This document shows, in pieces, positions 49,712 to 59,973 of a stretch of DNA of 64,000 bases. Below the pieces are notes generated by a model. The model had not been told where the DNA came from and made no database searches. It was given only the letters and a program-made list of their open reading frames with translations. Each line of letters starts with the position of its first letter. Position 1 is the stretch's first letter. Both the position numbers and the translations under genes were made by a program. This stretch comes from Pseudomonas sp. P7548 (GTDB taxonomy: Bacteria > Pseudomonadota > Gammaproteobacteria > Pseudomonadales > Pseudomonadaceae), in contig NZ_JACARO010000004.1 in the NCBI RefSeq assembly GCF_013386585.1, positions 1-64,000 of the forward strand, written 5' to 3'.

Positions 49712-50722
49712 TTAAGGCAAAAGACGGGCAGGCAGCAGGCGCATCAGCTGCGTGTCGAACCAGGCGACAAACGCCGGCGACGGCAGCGCATCCACTGCAA
49801 GGTACCACCAGTCGGGCCTGGCAAAGGCGCGGCACTTCACCGCGTCCTTTTCGGTCATGACCAGCGGCAATGACGGTGAAAAATTCAAGACCTCGGCGCT
49901 ATACGCCGCGTGGTCGGCGAACGCGTGGGGTATCGGCCGCCAGTGTAGCGTTTCAACGGTATTGAAGAAACGTTGCGGGTTGCCGATGCCCGCCACCGCG
50001 TGCACCTGCTGGCCGGCAGGAAAATGGTCGACTGGCTGGCGCTCGCCGGTCTTGACGTTGATCAGCGCCGTGGGCAGCAGGCGAAAGGCAAAACCATCGT
50101 CACGGTCGGCGCCGGCGCCGTTGTAGAGCAGCGCATCGACGCTTTGCAAGCGCTCCACCGGTTCGCGCAGCGGCCCGGCCGGCAGGCAGCGGCGGTTGCC
50201 GAGGCCACGGGCGGCGTCGATCAGCACCAGTTCAAGGTCGCGAGCCAGACGGTAGTGCTGCAGGCCATCGTCGGAGAGGATCAGGTCCAGGGGTTCACTG
50301 GCCAGCAGCGCACGGACGGCGCGGCTGCGGTCGGGGTCAATCATCAGCGGCACGCCGCTGCGCTGCACGATCAACAACGGCTCGTCGCCAGCCACCTCGG
50401 CGCTGTGGCTGGCCTCGACCCGCCACGGCAAGTGCGGCGGCTTGGCGCCATAACCCCGGCTGACCACGCCGACACGCAGGCCGCTGCGCTGGCAGTGTTC
50501 GATCAACCACAGGATCAGCGGCGTTTTACCGGTGCCGCCCACGGTGATATTGCCCACCACCACTACCGGCACCGGTGACTGGTAGATCGCCCCCTCGCCG
50601 GCCAGGAAGCGTGCACGCTTGCGTTGCACCACGTGGCGATACAGGGATTCCAGCGGCCGCAGCAGCGTGAGCGCCGGATGGCCTTCGTACCAGGCCTTGA
50701 GCAAACGATCGGACATGGCCAT
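49712..50722 (-). CDS. lpxK: tetraacyldisaccharide 4'-kinase
   Basis: 336 residues. Walker A is in [13 protein letters not shown] (GGTGKT at 62-67), followed by [19 protein letters not shown] lid sequence and [12 protein letters not shown]. It phosphorylates lipid A precursor at the inner membrane. It follows exbD with one-base overlap, and msbA, which usually joins this cluster, is not seen here. Confidence 0.95.
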   Translation of the reverse strand: MAMSDRLLKAWYEGHPALTLLRPLESLYRHVVQRKRARFLAGEGAIYQSPVPVVVVGNITVGGTGKTPLILWLIEHCQRSGLRVGVVSRGYGAKPPHLPWRVEASHSAEVAGDEPLLIVQRSGVPLMIDPDRSRAVRALLASEPLDLILSDDGLQHYRLARDLELVLIDAARGLGNRRCLPAGPLREPVERLQSVDALLYNGAGADRDDGFAFRLLPTALINVKTGERQPVDHFPAGQQVHAVAGIGNPQRFFNTVETLHWRPIPHAFADHAAYSAEVLNFSPSLPLVMTEKDAVKCRAFARPDWWYLAVDALPSPAFVAWFDTQLMRLLPARLLP

Positions 50723-51150
50723 CAGGGTTGGCTCGCCGCCTCGACGGTGGTCATGCGCAAATGGCTGAAACCGAGCTTGCCGGCCGCGTCCATTGCCGTG
50801 ATCACCGCTTGATGCTGGGTCTTGCCGTCGGCACTGATCGACAGCGGCATCTTGGTATCGCCGCCGGATTCTTTCTGCAAGGCGTCCATCAGGCTGGTGA
50901 GGTCGTTTTTCTCCAGCAGGTGGTTATTCACCGAATACACACCGTCGGCGCTGATGGCGATGTCCAGTTGCTTGACCTCCTGATCCTCGGCGGGCGAGCC
51001 ACTCACCGCTTCCGGCAGGTCGACCCGCAGTTCGGTTTGCCGGGTAAAGGTGGTGGTAACGACAAAGAACAGCAGCAGGATAAACACCACGTCGATCAGC
51101 GACGCGAGGTTGATATCAACGTTTTCCCGTTGCTTGCGGCGAAATTTCAC
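50722..51150 (-). CDS. exbD: ExbD/TolR family biopolymer transport protein
   Basis: 142 residues. One N-terminal membrane helix with the essential Asp ([18 protein letters not shown]), then a periplasmic domain. It energises TonB with ExbB using proton motive force. Overlaps exbB by four bases and lpxK by one. Confidence 0.88.
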   Translation of the reverse strand: MKFRRKQRENVDINLASLIDVVFILLLFFVVTTTFTRQTELRVDLPEAVSGSPAEDQEVKQLDIAISADGVYSVNNHLLEKNDLTSLMDALQKESGGDTKMPLSISADGKTQHQAVITAMDAAGKLGFSHLRMTTVEAASQP

Positions 51151-51782
51151 GCTTTGCCCTCGACCAGGTCCACATCACGGTCGCCCTGCACCACCTCAAC
51201 CAGCTTGATGGCTTCTTGCTCCATGCCCACCACCAGCTCATCGATGCGCCGTTGCAGGAAGCGGTGGAAGAACACCGACGGAATACCCACCATCAGGCCC
51301 GCAGCCGTGGTGATCAGCGCCTTGGAGATACCACCGGCGAGCACTGCCGCGTTGGTGGTCATGCCCGAGCCCATGAACGAACTGAAGATGTCGATCATGC
51401 CCAGCACCGTGCCGAGCAAACCCAGCAGCGGCGCCATGGCGGCGATGGTGCCGAGGGCGTTGATGTAGCGCTCCAGCTCATGGATGACCCGCGCGGCGGC
51501 CTCTTCGATGCACTCCTTCATGATCTCGCGACCGTGCTTGGAGTTGGCCAGGCCCGCGGCGAGGATTTCCCCCAGGGGTGAATTGGCGCGCAGTTCCTTG
51601 AGTTTGTCCTTGTCCAACTGTTTGTTCTTGATCCAGGCCCAGACCTGCCCCAGCAAATGCTCAGGCGTGACGCGGCTGGCGCGCAGGGTCCACAGGCGTT
51701 CGGCAACGATGCCGAGTGCGGCGATGGAGCTCAAGATGATCGGCAACATCATCCAGCCGCCGGATTTGACCAATTCCCACAC
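51147..51782 (-). CDS. exbB: ExbB/TolQ family proton channel protein
   Basis: 211 residues from GTG 51782, which has GAGGGG eight bases upstream; the much longer frame above runs into comEC and is not used. Three membrane segments: about 10-30, 110-130 and 150-180. LLGLLGTVLGMIDIFSSF is the conserved block. Works with the adjacent ExbD. Confidence 0.88.
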   Translation of the reverse strand: MWELVKSGGWMMLPIILSSIAALGIVAERLWTLRASRVTPEHLLGQVWAWIKNKQLDKDKLKELRANSPLGEILAAGLANSKHGREIMKECIEEAAARVIHELERYINALGTIAAMAPLLGLLGTVLGMIDIFSSFMGSGMTTNAAVLAGGISKALITTAAGLMVGIPSVFFHRFLQRRIDELVVGMEQEAIKLVEVVQGDRDVDLVEGKA

Positions 51783-51891
51783 AGTGAATGTCCCCTCGAA
51801 AAAGTGCGCCACTTTACCATATAGGTTCGCTGGCTGGGTTTGTCGGCCACAGGCCCGCCCGTCGCAGTACGTGGCCTTGGGCAATGCACCG

Positions 51892-54117
51892 CTAGGGTAA
51901 GGGTTCGCGCCAGAAGCGACGTTGACTGCGCGCAACAACCGGTGGCTGGAAAGCGCCCAACTGCAGGCGCACCGCGCCCTGTTCCGCACTGTCATAGAGC
52001 TGGCTGCCCAACGCCCGGTAACGTTCGATGACCTGGGCGTGGGGATGGCCGAACGCATTGCCACGGCCCCGTGAAATCAGCACTGACTTGGGCGCGAGCC
52101 GCTGCACGAAAGGCCAGGAGGAAGAGCTGTGGCTACCATGATGCGGCGCCTGCAGCCAATCGACGGGCGCCGCCAAAGGTGAGCGCAGGAAGATGCGCTC
52201 GGCAGCACGATCGATATCCCCCGTGAGCAACAGGCGCTCTCCACTGGCCTCGATCAACAATACGCAGGACTTGGCATTACCAGAAATAGCATCGGGCCAC
52301 TGCCATAATTCGAACGACACTCCATCCCATGTCCATTGTTCACCGCTGATACAGGGTTGCGTGCCGAGAAACGCCGGTAAACCTGTGGTCTCCCCGCCCA
52401 CCACTCGCTGGACGGGCAGCCCTCGCGCAACCGCCGCCGCACCACCGGCGTGATCGGCATCGGCATGGCTAATCAGCATCAGGTCCAACTGCCTTACTCC
52501 GAATTTTTTCAGCGAAGGCAGCACGACACGGGCGCCCAGATCGGAATCTCCCACCCGGGGGCCCGCGTCGTAAATCAGGGTGTGATTGCGCGTACGCAAG
52601 ATCAACGCCTGCCCCTGTCCGACATCCAGTTGCACCACGTCCACTTGACCGTGGGGCACCAGTGTCTTCGGTGGAAATACTGCCAGCATCAGCATCGGCC
52701 ATCCCAGCAGCCGAAACGGAACGCCCTTGGGCAACAACAGCAACACAGCACCTGCCACGCTGACCAGCCAATAGCCCAAAGGCACTTCGGCCGGTACCCA
52801 GGCTGGCAAGTGCCCGGCGAGCAATGCCAGCCCCCGGAACAGCCCATCCAGCGCCCCACCCGCCAACCACAGCAGCCCTTCTCCCACCCACGGCACCACC
52901 AACAATGCGGTGCCCAAAAGAGCCAGGGGCAACACCACCAGACTGATCCACGGCACGGCAAATAAATTGGCCACTGGAGCACTGAGACTGATCGGCAGCC
53001 CAAGTACGAGCAGCAGGGGGAACAGGCCGATGGCAATCAACCATTGCGGGCGGGTCCACAGTTGCCAGACGCTCCAACGCCCCAAACGCCCGCCGAAGCT
53101 CAGGGCCAACACCGCGACTGCTGCAAACGACAACCAGAACCCCGGCTGCAAGCTCGCCAGCGGTTCAAGCAGCAGCACGCCGTTGAATGCCAGCAATAAC
53201 GGCCACCCGATCCCCAGATGCCGGAAGCGCAAACGCCACAGCAAGACCAGGCCCACCATCACGCACGCGCGCTGTACCGGCACGCCGAACCCCGCGAGCA
53301 AGCCATAACCCAGCGCCGCGGCAAACGCCAAGCCACAGGCCCACGGCAGCCACGGCACCGTTCGCGGCCAGGCGCCATAACGCGCCAGGCCGGCCACCAG
53401 GCCATAGATCAGCCCCGCCAACAAGCCGATATGCTGACCGGAAATCACCAACAGATGCACCGTGCCGGTGTCTTGCAGCACGCGCCAGTCTTCAGCCTCA
53501 AGCCCGGAACCGTCCCCCAGTACCAGCGCCGCCAGGCCCGCTTCACGACCTTGGGCGTCCACCGCCATCAGCCGTTGGCGCAGAGCGTCGCGCCAGGCAT
53601 TACGCGCCGGCGCCAGGCGTTCGCCATCCTTGACCGAGCCGGTGGCACCCATGCGCTGGGCCAGCAACCAGGCCTCGTAATCAAAACCATGAAAGTTGAG
53701 CAACCCCGAGGGACGCTTGAGCGTAATTGCCAAGCGCCAGCGTTCGCCGCTTTTGACCGGCGGGCCGCCCCGCCAGGACACTCGGATACGCTTGGGCAAT
53801 CGGGCGTTGCGCGACCGACTGTCGGCCAACTCGAAGCGCACGCCGTTACCGCTCTGTTGCGGCAACCCGACCACACGCCCCTCCACCCAGCGTGTCTGCC
53901 CGTCCAACACGGGCTTGAGGCGGTCATCCAATGCCCACTGCGCGCTGATGCACGCCCAGCTCAACCCCAGCAGAAAGAACGCCAGCGGGTAGGTGCGAAA
54001 CGGCAGCAGCATCAACGCCAGCACCGGCATCACCAGCAACCCTGCGGTCGGGGGCAGTGCCGGTAGAAATCGCAAGGCCAGCAAACCTAGCGCGAGGGCG
54101 AACATCCCGGTTCTCAT
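51892..54117 (-). CDS. comEC: DNA internalisation competence protein ComEC/Rec2
   Basis: 741 residues: an N-terminal membrane and OB-like part (about 1-190), the competence channel domain with many membrane segments (about 200-480), and a metallo-beta-lactamase-type domain (about 490-720) with SHADADHAGG and HHGSHSSSS. It transports single-stranded DNA across the inner membrane. Full length, so natural uptake is possible. Confidence 0.93.
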   Translation of the reverse strand: MRTGMFALALGLLALRFLPALPPTAGLLVMPVLALMLLPFRTYPLAFFLLGLSWACISAQWALDDRLKPVLDGQTRWVEGRVVGLPQQSGNGVRFELADSRSRNARLPKRIRVSWRGGPPVKSGERWRLAITLKRPSGLLNFHGFDYEAWLLAQRMGATGSVKDGERLAPARNAWRDALRQRLMAVDAQGREAGLAALVLGDGSGLEAEDWRVLQDTGTVHLLVISGQHIGLLAGLIYGLVAGLARYGAWPRTVPWLPWACGLAFAAALGYGLLAGFGVPVQRACVMVGLVLLWRLRFRHLGIGWPLLLAFNGVLLLEPLASLQPGFWLSFAAVAVLALSFGGRLGRWSVWQLWTRPQWLIAIGLFPLLLVLGLPISLSAPVANLFAVPWISLVVLPLALLGTALLVVPWVGEGLLWLAGGALDGLFRGLALLAGHLPAWVPAEVPLGYWLVSVAGAVLLLLPKGVPFRLLGWPMLMLAVFPPKTLVPHGQVDVVQLDVGQGQALILRTRNHTLIYDAGPRVGDSDLGARVVLPSLKKFGVRQLDLMLISHADADHAGGAAAVARGLPVQRVVGGETTGLPAFLGTQPCISGEQWTWDGVSFELWQWPDAISGNAKSCVLLIEASGERLLLTGDIDRAAERIFLRSPLAAPVDWLQAPHHGSHSSSSWPFVQRLAPKSVLISRGRGNAFGHPHAQVIERYRALGSQLYDSAEQGAVRLQLGAFQPPVVARSQRRFWREPLP

Positions 54118-54252
54118 GGAGCTTCCTTTTCAAAAGTTCCAATCAGTCTTAGCCGGACCCTCAGGGCGACCTATGATGTTTTGTCACAAAGTCTGAATTT
54201 TCTGTTTATAGAATGCGGGCATACTTGCCCCTCGAACTGACCTGGACCCCTT

Positions 54253-54768
54253 ATGCCCCGGCGCTTATTCAAACGGTACATGCCCGATCCCAGCAGTATC
54301 AGGGAACACAAGTCATTACAGTTTCTCGGCACATTGCTGCATGACCCCAACCTCTGGCACCTGAATCGCCATTCCGTCGCGCGGGCCATGGCCGTGGGCC
54401 TGTTCGCAGCGTTCATCCCGATTCCCTTGCAGATGCTGCTGGCGGCCGTGCTGTCGATTGTCGTACGGGCCAACATGCCGATTGCCGTCAGCCTGGTCTG
54501 GCTGACCAACCCGATCACCATGCCGGTGGTGTTTATCTGCACCTACCTGACCGGTGCCTGGCTGATGAATGTGCCGCCACGCAGCCTGCCCGACAACCTC
54601 ACCTGGGAGTGGATCAGCAGCCAGCTGAGTACACTCTGGCAGCCTTTCCTGCTGGGTTCCGTGGTATTGGGGTTAGTGCTGGGAGCGCTGGCCTATTGCC
54701 TGACCATGATTTATTGGCGCTGGTGGGTGGCCCACCAGTGGAAAAAGCGCAAACAGCGTCGCGCCTGA
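54253..54768 (+). CDS. DUF2062 family membrane protein
   Basis: 171 residues. NRHSVARAMAVGLFAAFIPIPLQML and WLTNPITMPVVFICTYLTGA, both longer than can be shown as one motif, mark DUF2062. Three membrane segments are likely. Divergent from comEC. Function unknown. Confidence 0.88.
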   Translation: MPRRLFKRYMPDPSSIREHKSLQFLGTLLHDPNLWHLNRHSVARAMAVGLFAAFIPIPLQMLLAAVLSIVVRANMPIAVSLVWLTNPITMPVVFICTYLTGAWLMNVPPRSLPDNLTWEWISSQLSTLWQPFLLGSVVLGLVLGALAYCLTMIYWRWWVAHQWKKRKQRRA

Positions 54769-54772
54769 GACC

Positions 54773-56143
54773 TCAACGGGCCAGCAAGCGCAGGTGTACC
54801 CGCAGGCCCGTTCCGGTATTTTCCGCCCATAAGCGACCACCCTGGCGTTGCACGGCGTTGCGGGCAATGCTCAGGCCCAGGCCGAACCCACCGTCACCGG
54901 GCCGTGACCCTTCCAGGCGGGTAAAGGGCGCAAAAATCCGCTCCAGGTCCTGCTCTGCGATGCCTGCGCCCTGATCCTCCAGCCACAGGTGCCAGTAGTC
55001 ACCCTCACGGCAGCCATCCAGTTTCACCAGTCCGTGGGCGGGAGAATGGCGGATGGCATTGCGCAACACGTTCTCCAGGGCCTGGGCCAGTGCATTGAGG
55101 TTGCCGCGCACCCAGCACTCGGCCGGTAGCAGGCAAGGCATGCGCGACGCCGGCCAGTCACTCTCGAAACAGGCGTTTTCCCGCAGCATGTCCCACAGGG
55201 CCTGGACCTGGATATCCTCGTTGGGCAGCGGCGCCCTGTCACTGTCCAGCCACGCCAGTTGCAGGCTGTCTTCCACCAGGCGCTGCATGGCGTCCACTTC
55301 ACGTGCCAGCCGCTCGCGCAACTGCGTCAGGTCCTGCTCACTGTCACAGGCCACCCTCAGGCGGCTCAAGGGCGTGCGCAATTCATGGGACATGTCCCGC
55401 AGCAGCTGCTGTTGCAGCACCACCGTGCCCTGCAGGCGTTCGGACATGTGGTCAAACGCCCGGCCCAGCTCGCCCAGTTCGTCCTGGCGGCTGGTGGCTT
55501 CGCGGGACATTCGGGTGTTGAGTTGATCGGCACGCCAGGCGTTGGCCTGCTCGCGCAACTGATTGAGGGGCATGATCAAGAGGCGGTAGAGGCCAATGCA
55601 CAGCAGCAAGGTAAACAGGCCGGGGATCACGCCATTGGTGACCACTCGCCAGAACAGCTGGTAGCGCCCCGGCATAAACCGTTTTGGCAACTCGATGACC
55701 AGCGAGCCCGCGCCCGGGTCCATCGGGAACGGGATTTTCACCCAGGGCAGCCCCTTGACGTGCCGGCTCACCGGCCACTCCAACCCCCGCAGGAAGGTCA
55801 GCCGCTGGCTTTCCTTGTCGCTCAAGGGGGCGCTGCTGAGGGATTGCAGGTCATTGCCAATCACGCCGATCCACGTGGACTCACGCTGGGACATGAGATA
55901 GAGCCAGGCATCCACACCCGCACTGCCCTGGGTGTTCCACGCCAGCTCGGCACCGGCGGCATAGCCCTTGAGGATCTCCCGTGACTCATCGGCCAGATAG
56001 GCGTTCTGCTCCTCCATGTAGCGGCCCCAGGACCAACTGAGCCAGATCATCAGCAAGCAGAAGGCAATCAACAGGCACGCCAGCTTCCAGAATAAGGAAT
56101 GCTTGCCGGGCAGTCGTTTCAGCGCGCGCTCAAAGGCCTTCAT
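54773..56143 (-). CDS. sensor histidine kinase
   Basis: 456 residues. Two membrane helices (about 17-37 and 165-190) bracket a periplasmic sensor, then HAMP, HisKA with DMSHELRTPLSRL, and HATPase_c with N-, G1- and G2-boxes (NALAQALENVLRNAIRH, DQGAGI, GFGLGLSI). It overlaps its response regulator by 14 bases. Signal unknown; it lies next to gacS but is a separate system. Confidence 0.9.
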   Translation of the reverse strand: MKAFERALKRLPGKHSLFWKLACLLIAFCLLMIWLSWSWGRYMEEQNAYLADESREILKGYAAGAELAWNTQGSAGVDAWLYLMSQRESTWIGVIGNDLQSLSSAPLSDKESQRLTFLRGLEWPVSRHVKGLPWVKIPFPMDPGAGSLVIELPKRFMPGRYQLFWRVVTNGVIPGLFTLLLCIGLYRLLIMPLNQLREQANAWRADQLNTRMSREATSRQDELGELGRAFDHMSERLQGTVVLQQQLLRDMSHELRTPLSRLRVACDSEQDLTQLRERLAREVDAMQRLVEDSLQLAWLDSDRAPLPNEDIQVQALWDMLRENACFESDWPASRMPCLLPAECWVRGNLNALAQALENVLRNAIRHSPAHGLVKLDGCREGDYWHLWLEDQGAGIAEQDLERIFAPFTRLEGSRPGDGGFGLGLSIARNAVQRQGGRLWAENTGTGLRVHLRLLAR

Positions 56144-56870
56144 CGTGACCGCTCAGCACATAGCCCTTGCCCCACACTGTGCGCACTTCGCGCTCGCTGT
56201 AACCGATGGCCTTGAGCTTGCGGCGGATCTGGCTGATGTGCATGTCGAGGCTGCGGTCGTGGGGGGCGTAACCGCGTTGCAACACGTGCTGGTACAGGAA
56301 GGCTTTGCTGAGCACTTCGTCGGCATTGCGGTGCAGCGTTTCCAGCAGGCGGTATTCGCTGCGGGTCAAGCCGGCCCAATGGTCCTGGTAAAAGATGTCG
56401 CACAGTTCGTCGTCAAAACGCAGGGAACGCGCGTCGTCACGTGGCGCCAGGGCGTTCGACAGCGGGCGACGGTCAAGGGCCACGCGGCGCAGGATGGCTT
56501 CGATGCGTACCCGCAACTCGATCATGCTGAACGGCTTGGGCAGGTAGTCATCCGCCCCCAGGCGAAAACCGCTGATGCGATCGGCTTCAGCGCCCAGGGC
56601 CGACATCAGGATCACCGGGATCGCATGGCTCTGGCGCAAGTGGGTGAGGATCGACAACCCATCCAGCCCCGGCAGCAGGATATCCATCAACACCACATCG
56701 AAGGCCTGGTCGCGGGCCATCTGCAGACCTTGCTGGCCATTCTGGCACCAGGTCACCTGAAAGCCACAGCGCCCCAGGTGCTCGTGGACATAGGCGCCCA
56801 GCACAGGGTCATCTTCGATGGTCAGGATACTGGGTAGGCCAACAGCTGCGGGATTCATTAGCGTCTGCAA
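56130..56870 (-). CDS. OmpR-family response regulator
   Basis: 246 residues. Receiver domain with phosphoacceptor Asp in VVLMDILLPGLDG and Lys in YLPKPFS, then a winged-helix output domain (LTRSEYRLLETLHRN...DRSLDMHISQIRRKLK). Pairs with the kinase gene downstream. An ATG 12 bases inside is an alternative start. Confidence 0.92.
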   Translation of the reverse strand: MQTLMNPAAVGLPSILTIEDDPVLGAYVHEHLGRCGFQVTWCQNGQQGLQMARDQAFDVVLMDILLPGLDGLSILTHLRQSHAIPVILMSALGAEADRISGFRLGADDYLPKPFSMIELRVRIEAILRRVALDRRPLSNALAPRDDARSLRFDDELCDIFYQDHWAGLTRSEYRLLETLHRNADEVLSKAFLYQHVLQRGYAPHDRSLDMHISQIRRKLKAIGYSEREVRTVWGKGYVLSGHDEGL

Positions 56871-57063
56871 TTCATTCTCAATAGCCGATTATTCAAGATT
56901 AAACCGTCACAGGCAATCGCCACCGGGCACCGAATGGCCCGAAGATTGCCGCCCGTCAATAATTTGCGAGATTCCAGCCCGCGCAAATGGCTACACTGCG
57001 CAGGTGGTGCGGGCCGGATGCCTGCGCGGATAATCGAAAACACTGTGGTAGCAGGAGAGTGGC

Positions 57064-59817
57064 GTGCTTAGAAGAATGGGGATAAAAGGCCGCGTACTGT
57101 TGCTGACCTTATTACCGACCAGCCTGATGGCCCTGTTGTTGGGGGGCTATTTCACCTGGATGCAGCTGTCGGAGTTGCAGACCCAGCTGCTGCAGCGCGG
57201 TGAAATGATCGCCGAGCAACTGGCGCCGCTGGTGGCGCCGGCCTTGAGCGCCCGCAATACCGACCTGCTGGAGCGCATCGCCACCCAATCCCTGGAACAG
57301 CCGGACGTGCGCGCGGTGTCGTTCCTCAGCCCGGACCGTTCGCCCCTGGCCCACGCTGGCCCGACCATGCTCAACCAGCCGCCCGTCGGCAACAGTTCGC
57401 ACCTGTTGCAGCGCACCGGCAACGACGCCACGCGCTACCTGCTGCCGGTATTCGGCCGCCACCGCAACCTGGCGGGAGAGCTGATCCCTGACGAATCCGA
57501 CCGCCTGCTGGGCTGGGTCGAGGTTGAACTGTCCCACAATGGCATGCTGTTGCGCGGTTATCGCAGCCTGTTCGCCAGCCTGCTATTGATCGCCATCGGG
57601 CTGGTCTGCACCGCAGCCCTGGCGCTGCGCATCAGCCGCACCATCAATTCGCCGATTGGCCAGATCAAGCAAGCCGTGGCCCAACTCAAGGACGGCAACC
57701 TGGAAACCCGCCTGCCACCGCTGGGCAGCCAGGAGCTGGACCAACTGGCCTCGGGCATCAACCGCATGGCCGAAACCCTGCAAAATGCCCAGGAAGAACT
57801 GCAGCACAGCATCGACCAGGCCACCGAAGACGTACGCCAGAACCTGGAAACCATCGAGATCCAGAACATCGAGCTGGACCTGGCGCGCAAGGAGGCCCTG
57901 GAGGCCAGCCGCATCAAGTCGGAGTTCCTGGCCAACATGAGCCATGAAATCCGCACCCCGCTCAATGGCATCCTCGGCTTTACCCACCTGCTGCAAAAAA
58001 GCGAACTGTCGCCGCGCCAGCTCGATTACCTGGGCACCATCGAAAAGTCCGCCGACAACCTGCTGGGCATCATCAATGAAATCCTCGATTTCTCGAAGAT
58101 CGAAGCCGGCAAACTGGTGCTCGACAGTGTGCCGTTCAACCTGCGGGATCTGCTGCAAGACACCCTGACCATCCTCGCCCCCGCCGCCCATGCCAAGCAG
58201 CTCGAACTGGTCAGCCTGGTGTACCGCGACACGCCGCTGGCGCTGGTGGGCGACCCGTTGCGACTCAAGCAGATCCTCACCAACCTGATCAGCAACGCGA
58301 TCAAGTTCACCCGCGAAGGCACCATCGTTGCCCGGGCGATGATCGAAGACGAACAGGAAGACAGCGTACAACTGCGCATCAGCGTGCAGGACACCGGCAT
58401 CGGCCTGTCCAACCAGGACGTGCGCGCGCTGTTCCAGGCGTTCAGCCAGGCCGACAACTCGCTGTCGCGCCAACCGGGTGGCACGGGCCTGGGGCTAGTC
58501 ATTTCCAAGCGATTGATCGAGCAGATGGGCGGTGAAATCGGCGTGGACAGCACACCGGGCGAAGGCTCGGAATTCTGGATCAGCCTGAGCCTGCCCAAGA
58601 CCCGCGACGACGTTGACGACCTGCCCTCGCCGCCGCTGCTCGGCCGGCGCGTGGCGGTGCTGGAAAACCACGAACTGGCGCGCCAGGCCTTGCAGCACCA
58701 ACTGGAAGACTGCGGCCTGGAAGTCACCCCGTTCAACACCCTGGAAAGCCTGACCAACGGCATCACCAGCGCCCATCAGACCGAGCAGGCCATCGACTTG
58801 GCCGTGCTCGGCGTGACCGCCAATGACATCCCCCCCGAGCGCCTCAACCAGCACTTGTGGGACCTCGAACACCTGGGCTGCAAGGTGCTGGTGCTGTGCC
58901 CGACCACCGAGCAGATGCTGTTCAACCAGTCGGTGCCCAACCCCAACAGCCAATTGCAGGCCAAGCCGGCCTGCACACGAAAACTGCGCCGTGCCCTGGC
59001 CGATCTAATCAGCCCGCGCCCCCCACGCAGCGAGCCGGGCGAACCGCTGTCGAGCCGCGCACCGCGGGTTTTGTGCGTGGACGACAACCCGGCCAACCTG
59101 CTGCTGGTGCAAACCCTGCTCGAAGACATGGGGGCCAAGGTGCATGCCGTGGAAAGCGGATACGCGGCCATCGACGCGGTCAAACAGGAAACCTTCGACC
59201 TGGTGCTGATGGACGTGCAGATGCCCGGCATGGACGGCCGCCAGAGCACCGAGGCGATTCGCCAGTGGGAAAGCGAGCGCCACGGCACGCCGCTGCCCGT
59301 GGTGGCCCTTACCGCCCATGCCATGGCCAACGAAAAACGCGCCCTGCTGCAAAGCGGCATGGATGACTACCTGACCAAGCCCATCAGTGAGCGGCAATTG
59401 GCCCAGGTGGTACTGAAGTGGACCGGCCTGGCCCTGCGCAACCAAGGGCCGGAACGCTCGAACGACGGCTTGGGCCCCGGCCTGCAATTGCTGGTGCTCG
59501 ACCACGAAGAAGGCCTGCGCCTGGCCGCCAACAAGTCCGACCTGGCCGCCGACATGCTTGCCATGCTGCTAGCCTCCCTGGAAGCCGACCGCGCGGCCAT
59601 CACCGTTGCACGCGAGGCCAACGACAACAACGCGCTGATCGAACGTGTCCACCGCCTGCACGGCGCCACCCGTTACTGCGGCGTGCCGCAATTGCGCGCC
59701 GCCTGCCAGCGGGCCGAAACCCTGCTCAAGCAGGATGACGCCAAGGCCATGGCGGCGCTGGACGAGTTGGACATGGCGATTGCCCGGCTGGCCAGTGAGG
59801 CGCGGGTCAGCGCCTGA
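57064..59817 (+). CDS. gacS: hybrid sensor kinase GacS
   Basis: 917 residues from GTG 57064. Two membrane segments enclose a periplasmic sensor (about 35-165), then HAMP, HisKA with H294 in NMSHEIRTP, HATPase_c, a degenerate then a full receiver (D717 in LMDVQMPG), and Hpt with H863 in VHRLHGA. It phosphorylates GacA to drive small RNAs of the Rsm system, which control secondary metabolism and biofilm. Domain order and location by ldhA match pseudomonad GacS. Confidence 0.93.
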   Translation: MLRRMGIKGRVLLLTLLPTSLMALLLGGYFTWMQLSELQTQLLQRGEMIAEQLAPLVAPALSARNTDLLERIATQSLEQPDVRAVSFLSPDRSPLAHAGPTMLNQPPVGNSSHLLQRTGNDATRYLLPVFGRHRNLAGELIPDESDRLLGWVEVELSHNGMLLRGYRSLFASLLLIAIGLVCTAALALRISRTINSPIGQIKQAVAQLKDGNLETRLPPLGSQELDQLASGINRMAETLQNAQEELQHSIDQATEDVRQNLETIEIQNIELDLARKEALEASRIKSEFLANMSHEIRTPLNGILGFTHLLQKSELSPRQLDYLGTIEKSADNLLGIINEILDFSKIEAGKLVLDSVPFNLRDLLQDTLTILAPAAHAKQLELVSLVYRDTPLALVGDPLRLKQILTNLISNAIKFTREGTIVARAMIEDEQEDSVQLRISVQDTGIGLSNQDVRALFQAFSQADNSLSRQPGGTGLGLVISKRLIEQMGGEIGVDSTPGEGSEFWISLSLPKTRDDVDDLPSPPLLGRRVAVLENHELARQALQHQLEDCGLEVTPFNTLESLTNGITSAHQTEQAIDLAVLGVTANDIPPERLNQHLWDLEHLGCKVLVLCPTTEQMLFNQSVPNPNSQLQAKPACTRKLRRALADLISPRPPRSEPGEPLSSRAPRVLCVDDNPANLLLVQTLLEDMGAKVHAVESGYAAIDAVKQETFDLVLMDVQMPGMDGRQSTEAIRQWESERHGTPLPVVALTAHAMANEKRALLQSGMDDYLTKPISERQLAQVVLKWTGLALRNQGPERSNDGLGPGLQLLVLDHEEGLRLAANKSDLAADMLAMLLASLEADRAAITVAREANDNNALIERVHRLHGATRYCGVPQLRAACQRAETLLKQDDAKAMAALDELDMAIARLASEARVSA

Positions 59818-59841
59818 CCCAGTTTTATGGCATGCGGGCTT

Positions 59842-59932
59842 GTGTGGGAGCGGGCTTGCTCGCGAATGCGGTCTTTCGGTCATGGATGTGTTGCCTGACC
59901 CACCGCTTTCTCGAGCAAGCCCGCTCCCACAG
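59842..59932. repeat. paired REP element
   Basis: GTGGGAGCGGGCTTGCTCGC and its inverted copy separated by about 40 bases. This is the common short palindromic REP pair of fluorescent pseudomonads, between gacS and ldhA. Confidence 0.85.
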
Positions 59933-59973
59933 GTGGCAGGTGTCCACTTTTAATTTTGCAGGGAGCCCTTGTT